Shown: positions 61,616-64,000 of the stretch, piece by piece
How the letters are laid out: each line of letters opens with the position of its first letter
Numbering within the stretch: position 1 is the stretch's first letter
From: Nodularia sp. NIES-3585
Lineage (GTDB): Bacteria > Cyanobacteriota > Cyanobacteriia > Cyanobacteriales > Nostocaceae
DNA: 64,000 nt
Direction: 5' to 3'
Assembly: GCF_002218065.1 (NCBI RefSeq)
Contig: NZ_BDUB01000001.1
Coordinates: 321,567 to 385,566 of the forward strand
The notes under the pieces: generated by a model
What the model saw: only the letters and a program-made list of their open reading frames with translations
What the model was told of the DNA's origin: nothing
Database searches by the model: none
Made by a program: the position numbers and the translations under genes

Positions 61616-62296
61616 ATGACAGTAATAACAATTATTCCAGCGAGAGGAGGATCTAAGGGTCTTGCTGGTAAAAACATTCGTCTAATTAAGGGCAAACCGC
61701 TGATTGCCTATTCCATAGAAGATGCCCAGGAAGCGCGTTTAGTAGACCAAGTTTATGTATCCACAGATAACTCAGAAATTGCATCTGTATCACGCAGCTA
61801 TGGAGCAGAAGTAATTCAACGCCCAATAAAATTGGCTACAGATACTGCATCATCAGAATCGGCTCTACTCCATGCTTTAACTGAAATTGAAAAAACAGGT
61901 ATCAACCCTGAACTGGTTGTATTTTTACAATGTACATCTCCTCTACGTACTGGATCAGATATTGATCGGGCTATCGAGCAATTGCGTTCAGAAAATGCAG
62001 ATTCCTTACTCTCTGTTTCCCGAACCCATCGTTTTCTTTGGCATCAGGTCAACGGTGTTACTGAGTCTATTAATTATGACTACCGCCAGCGCCAGCGTCG
62101 CCAAGATATGAATCCCCAATATATGGAAAATGGTTCAATTTATATCTTTAAACCTTGGGTATTAAAAGAGTTAAATAACCGATTGGGGGGCATAATTTCT
62201 ATGTTTGTCATGAGTGAAGAGCAAAGTTACGAAATAGATTCTTTAGAAGATTTTGAATATGTAGCTTTTTTAATGAATCAAGCACATAAATATTAA
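61616..62296 (+). CDS. neuA: CMP-nonulosonate (acylneuraminate) cytidylyltransferase
   Basis: The 226-residue NeuA-type enzyme starts [20 protein letters not shown] (CTP site) and has [20 protein letters not shown] and [18 protein letters not shown]. It activates a nine-carbon sugar (sialic, legionaminic or pseudaminic acid type) with CTP. The exact sugar cannot be told from sequence. The NeuB-type synthase lies about 900 bp downstream, after two gene remnants. The 3' end contains a 16-bp sequence repeated at 63092-63107. Confidence 0.9.
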   Translation: MTVITIIPARGGSKGLAGKNIRLIKGKPLIAYSIEDAQEARLVDQVYVSTDNSEIASVSRSYGAEVIQRPIKLATDTASSESALLHALTEIEKTGINPELVVFLQCTSPLRTGSDIDRAIEQLRSENADSLLSVSRTHRFLWHQVNGVTESINYDYRQRQRRQDMNPQYMENGSIYIFKPWVLKELNNRLGGIISMFVMSEEQSYEIDSLEDFEYVAFLMNQAHKY

Positions 62297-62309
62297 CACG
62301 ACGAAAAAC

Positions 62310-62372
62310 ATGATAAATTTATCAGATTTTGCCAAAACCTTTGAATATGAAAACGACTTCTACTTGTCATGA
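62310..62372 (+). pseudogene. N-terminal remnant of a methyltransferase-type gene
   Basis: A 20-codon frame, MINLSDFAKTFEYENDFYLS, ends at a stop. The sequence resembles the start of a cyanobacterial class I methyltransferase-like family (DFAKTFEYEN-FYL), recalled from memory. The rest of the gene is absent, so it is a truncated remnant. Confidence 0.4.
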
Positions 62373-62451
62373 GATAAGGATGTAGTAACCAATAAAGTTC
62401 CATTCTCCATGACACATTGCTACATTGTGCAAAATTAAAATATTATGATAA

Positions 62452-63093
62452 ATGTGTAATACAGACAAAATTTTTATCCATGCAGGTTGGAATAAAACAG
62501 CAACAACATTTTTGCAAAGAAATCTTTTTGTAGCAATTTTTGGTGAGAGTCTAATCGGACCAAATACACAACTTAATGACCTACAAAGAAAATCACCAGA
62601 TAAACCATTACTCATATCTGATGAGTCAATTTTAGGAGTAACAATCTTTAAACGACACTTTAGTCTCTTCCCCCGACAACACTTTATTTATAATTTCGAT
62701 TTATTTAAGACCAATCCTAACATCTTGATAATGGAATTATTTTCTTTTATTGGAATTAATTTATCTGATTTAGATGCGCTTCTAGGGAAAGCAATGCACT
62801 CCAATTCAGAAAATAGCAGTGTTGGTTATAAATCTGCATCAGCTCTGAGAGTTGTCAATAAATTTGTCTCGTCCCCTTTGTTTCCGAATAAACCTATCCC
62901 AAAATCATTTTTTCGATTTATGGCATTGGGCAAAACTCCAAGAGAATTATTTCAGTCACTACCAAAGGAGAAAGTGAAACGGAGGCTTACTCAAAGTCTG
63001 TATGATTCACTCCGCGATAAGTTGGACTTGGACTGGAAAGCGATTGAAACAAGCTATGTCAATATATCTAATGTTAAATCTAACCCTAAATGA
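62452..63093 (+). pseudogene. Degenerate sulfotransferase with an internal deletion
   Basis: The frame (213 codons) starts DKIFIHAGWNKTATTFLQRN, the PAPS 5'-phosphosulfate loop of sulfotransferases (normally IHIG-x-x-KTGTT-x-LQ). It continues with LISDESILG, then after only about 25 residues reaches LIMELFSFIGI, which normally lies about 100 residues further on. The central 3'-phosphate site (R-x7-S) is missing. I therefore read it as an in-frame deletion product, probably inactive; a divergent short enzyme is the alternative. Confidence 0.6.
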
Positions 63094-63127
63094 TTTTGAA
63101 TATGTAGAATTTCTGTTGATTCAGTAG
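63092..63127 (+). pseudogene. C-terminal tail remnant of a second NeuA-like gene
   Basis: Translation in frame gives DFEYVEFLLIQ and a stop, matching the end of the upstream NeuA ([11 protein letters not shown]). Sixteen bases (63092-63107) are identical to 62249-62264. It lies right before the neuB ATG, where a cytidylyltransferase gene would be expected. Confidence 0.6.
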
Positions 63128-63200
63128 GAACATTTTTGTTAATATCCTGGACATTACCCCACTTAATTACTCTTAAAAAGGGAGAAACCTGGAAAATAAT

Positions 63201-64000
63201 ATGATCATAGATAAGAACTTATCTAAATATATTGTCTTTGCTGAAGACGATATCATCAACGCACTAAAAAAAATTAGCGATAACAAAAATCGCATTATCT
63301 TTTCAGTCACAGAATCCGGTGTTTTAGAAGGTGTCCTTACAGATGGAGACTTTCGCCGTTGGTTAGTGCAGCAAGATACCATTAATTTAAATCAACCAGT
63401 CTCTAAAATTTCTAACAAAAACTATAAATATGTTGATTACACAGAAGACCCGGCAAAGATTCAGGCTGACTTTTCTAAGGAAATTGAATTTATCCCGCTT
63501 TTAGATAAAAACCGTCATTTAGTAGCAGTTGCTTGCCGTAAGTCAGAAGGCATCCGCATTGGCAATTTTATCATTGATGCTCAATCTCCTACATTTGTAA
63601 TTGCTGAAATTGGCAATAATCACAACGGTAGTTTGGAACTAGCAAAACAGTTAATTGATGCAGCCATAACAGCAGGAGCCGACTGTGCCAAATTCCAAAT
63701 GCGGGATCTCAAATCTCTCTATAGCAATGCCGGCAATGCTAATGATGCCAGTGAGGATTTAGGTTCACAGTACACACTAGATTTACTATCACGCTTTCAA
63801 CTGACTTCCGCAGAATTTTTTGCAGCCTTTGACTATTGCCATTCTCAGGGAATTTTAGCTCTGTGTACTCCTTGGGATTTAGAAAGTTTGACTTTGCTAG
63901 AAGAATACGGGATGCAGGCTTACAAGGTTGCATCTGCTGATTTAACAAACCATGATCTTTTAACAGCCTTGGCGAAAACAGGTAAGCCATTGCTATGTTC
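63201..64000 (+). CDS. neuB: CBS-domain N-acetylneuraminate (nonulosonate) synthase, 3' end beyond window
   Basis: The ATG at 63201 follows a moderate ribosome site and the frame runs open to the window edge (266 codons seen). Residues about 5-110 form a CBS pair (SVTESGVLEGVLTDGDFRRW and EIEFIPLLDKNRHLVAVA). From about residue 130 the NeuB barrel begins: FVIAEIGNNHNGSLELAKQL, then AGADCAKFQMRD and ALCTPWDLESLTLLEEYG. NeuB condenses PEP with an N-acyl hexosamine derivative to a nonulosonic acid. The CBS module suggests nucleotide control. It pairs functionally with the NeuA gene upstream. Confidence 0.9.
   Translation, partial: MIIDKNLSKYIVFAEDDIINALKKISDNKNRIIFSVTESGVLEGVLTDGDFRRWLVQQDTINLNQPVSKISNKNYKYVDYTEDPAKIQADFSKEIEFIPLLDKNRHLVAVACRKSEGIRIGNFIIDAQSPTFVIAEIGNNHNGSLELAKQLIDAAITAGADCAKFQMRDLKSLYSNAGNANDASEDLGSQYTLDLLSRFQLTSAEFFAAFDYCHSQGILALCTPWDLESLTLLEEYGMQAYKVASADLTNHDLLTALAKTGKPLLC

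Overview
The window looks like chromosomal DNA of a filamentous, heterocyst-type (Nostocales: Nostoc/Anabaena/Nodularia-like) cyanobacterium. Reasons: the HIP1 octamer GCGATCGC recurs inside genes, runs of the heptad GGGGAGT/GGGAGTA occur between genes, and the gene content is cyanobacterial (BicA bicarbonate carrier, DevBCA-type exporter, NifU-type Nfu scaffold, pheophorbide-oxygenase-like Rieske protein, ComFB protein, SigG-like ECF sigma factor, tRNA-Glu with the A53:U61 pair). The species cannot be fixed from the sequence alone.

Layout. 1-5.9 kb: small hypothetical and secreted proteins, a ribbon-helix-helix regulator, a GAF-type histidine kinase whose phospho-acceptor His is replaced by Asp, an SRPBCC protein overlapping it, and tRNA-Glu. 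6.3-16.6 kb: a CPA-type Na+/H+ antiporter, a cytochrome b6-like protein that has lost half of its haem-ligand histidines, a lipase-like hydrolase, a TonB-like protein, TldD, a photolyase-family pair split into two ORFs in reversed domain order, a Rieske oxygenase and a PrxQ. 16.6-31 kb: two tandem PD-(D/E)XK nuclease-like paralogues running into a cysteine desulfurase, a cyanophycinase-like peptidase, a GT4 glycosyltransferase, LepA, a second RHH protein, an intact GAF histidine kinase, a TnpB-only IS200/IS605-type element, Nfu and a GH57 glycosidase.

31-37 kb holds a three-gene export cassette on the minus strand: a PpiC-type prolyl isomerase, an ABC exporter with cNMP-binding and inactive C39-like domains, and an HlyD adaptor. 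37.6-41.8 kb is an anion/bicarbonate block: SulP permease, universal stress protein, BicA. 42.4-46.7 kb is a TetR regulator divergent from a DevB-DevC-DevA exporter, with two operator-like inverted repeats in the shared promoter. 46.9-51.5 kb is an envelope group: M23 endopeptidase, ComFB, L,D-transpeptidase, ECF sigma factor and its probable anti-sigma factor.

52-64 kb is an exopolysaccharide locus. A Wzc-like tyrosine autokinase faces away from a plus-strand series: GT4 transferase, a small Cys-containing protein, APS kinase, Wzm and Wzt exporter subunits, pyruvyl transferase, NeuA-like cytidylyltransferase, gene remnants and a CBS-NeuB synthase cut by the window edge. Wzc/Wzm/Wzt would handle chain length and export. 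NeuB/NeuA point to a sialic-acid-like (nonulosonate) sugar, and CysC plus a damaged sulfotransferase point to past or present sulfation. The wzc upstream region carries an exact match to the canonical NtcA-activated promoter layout. The tail of this locus (62.2-63.1 kb) shows clear gene decay.
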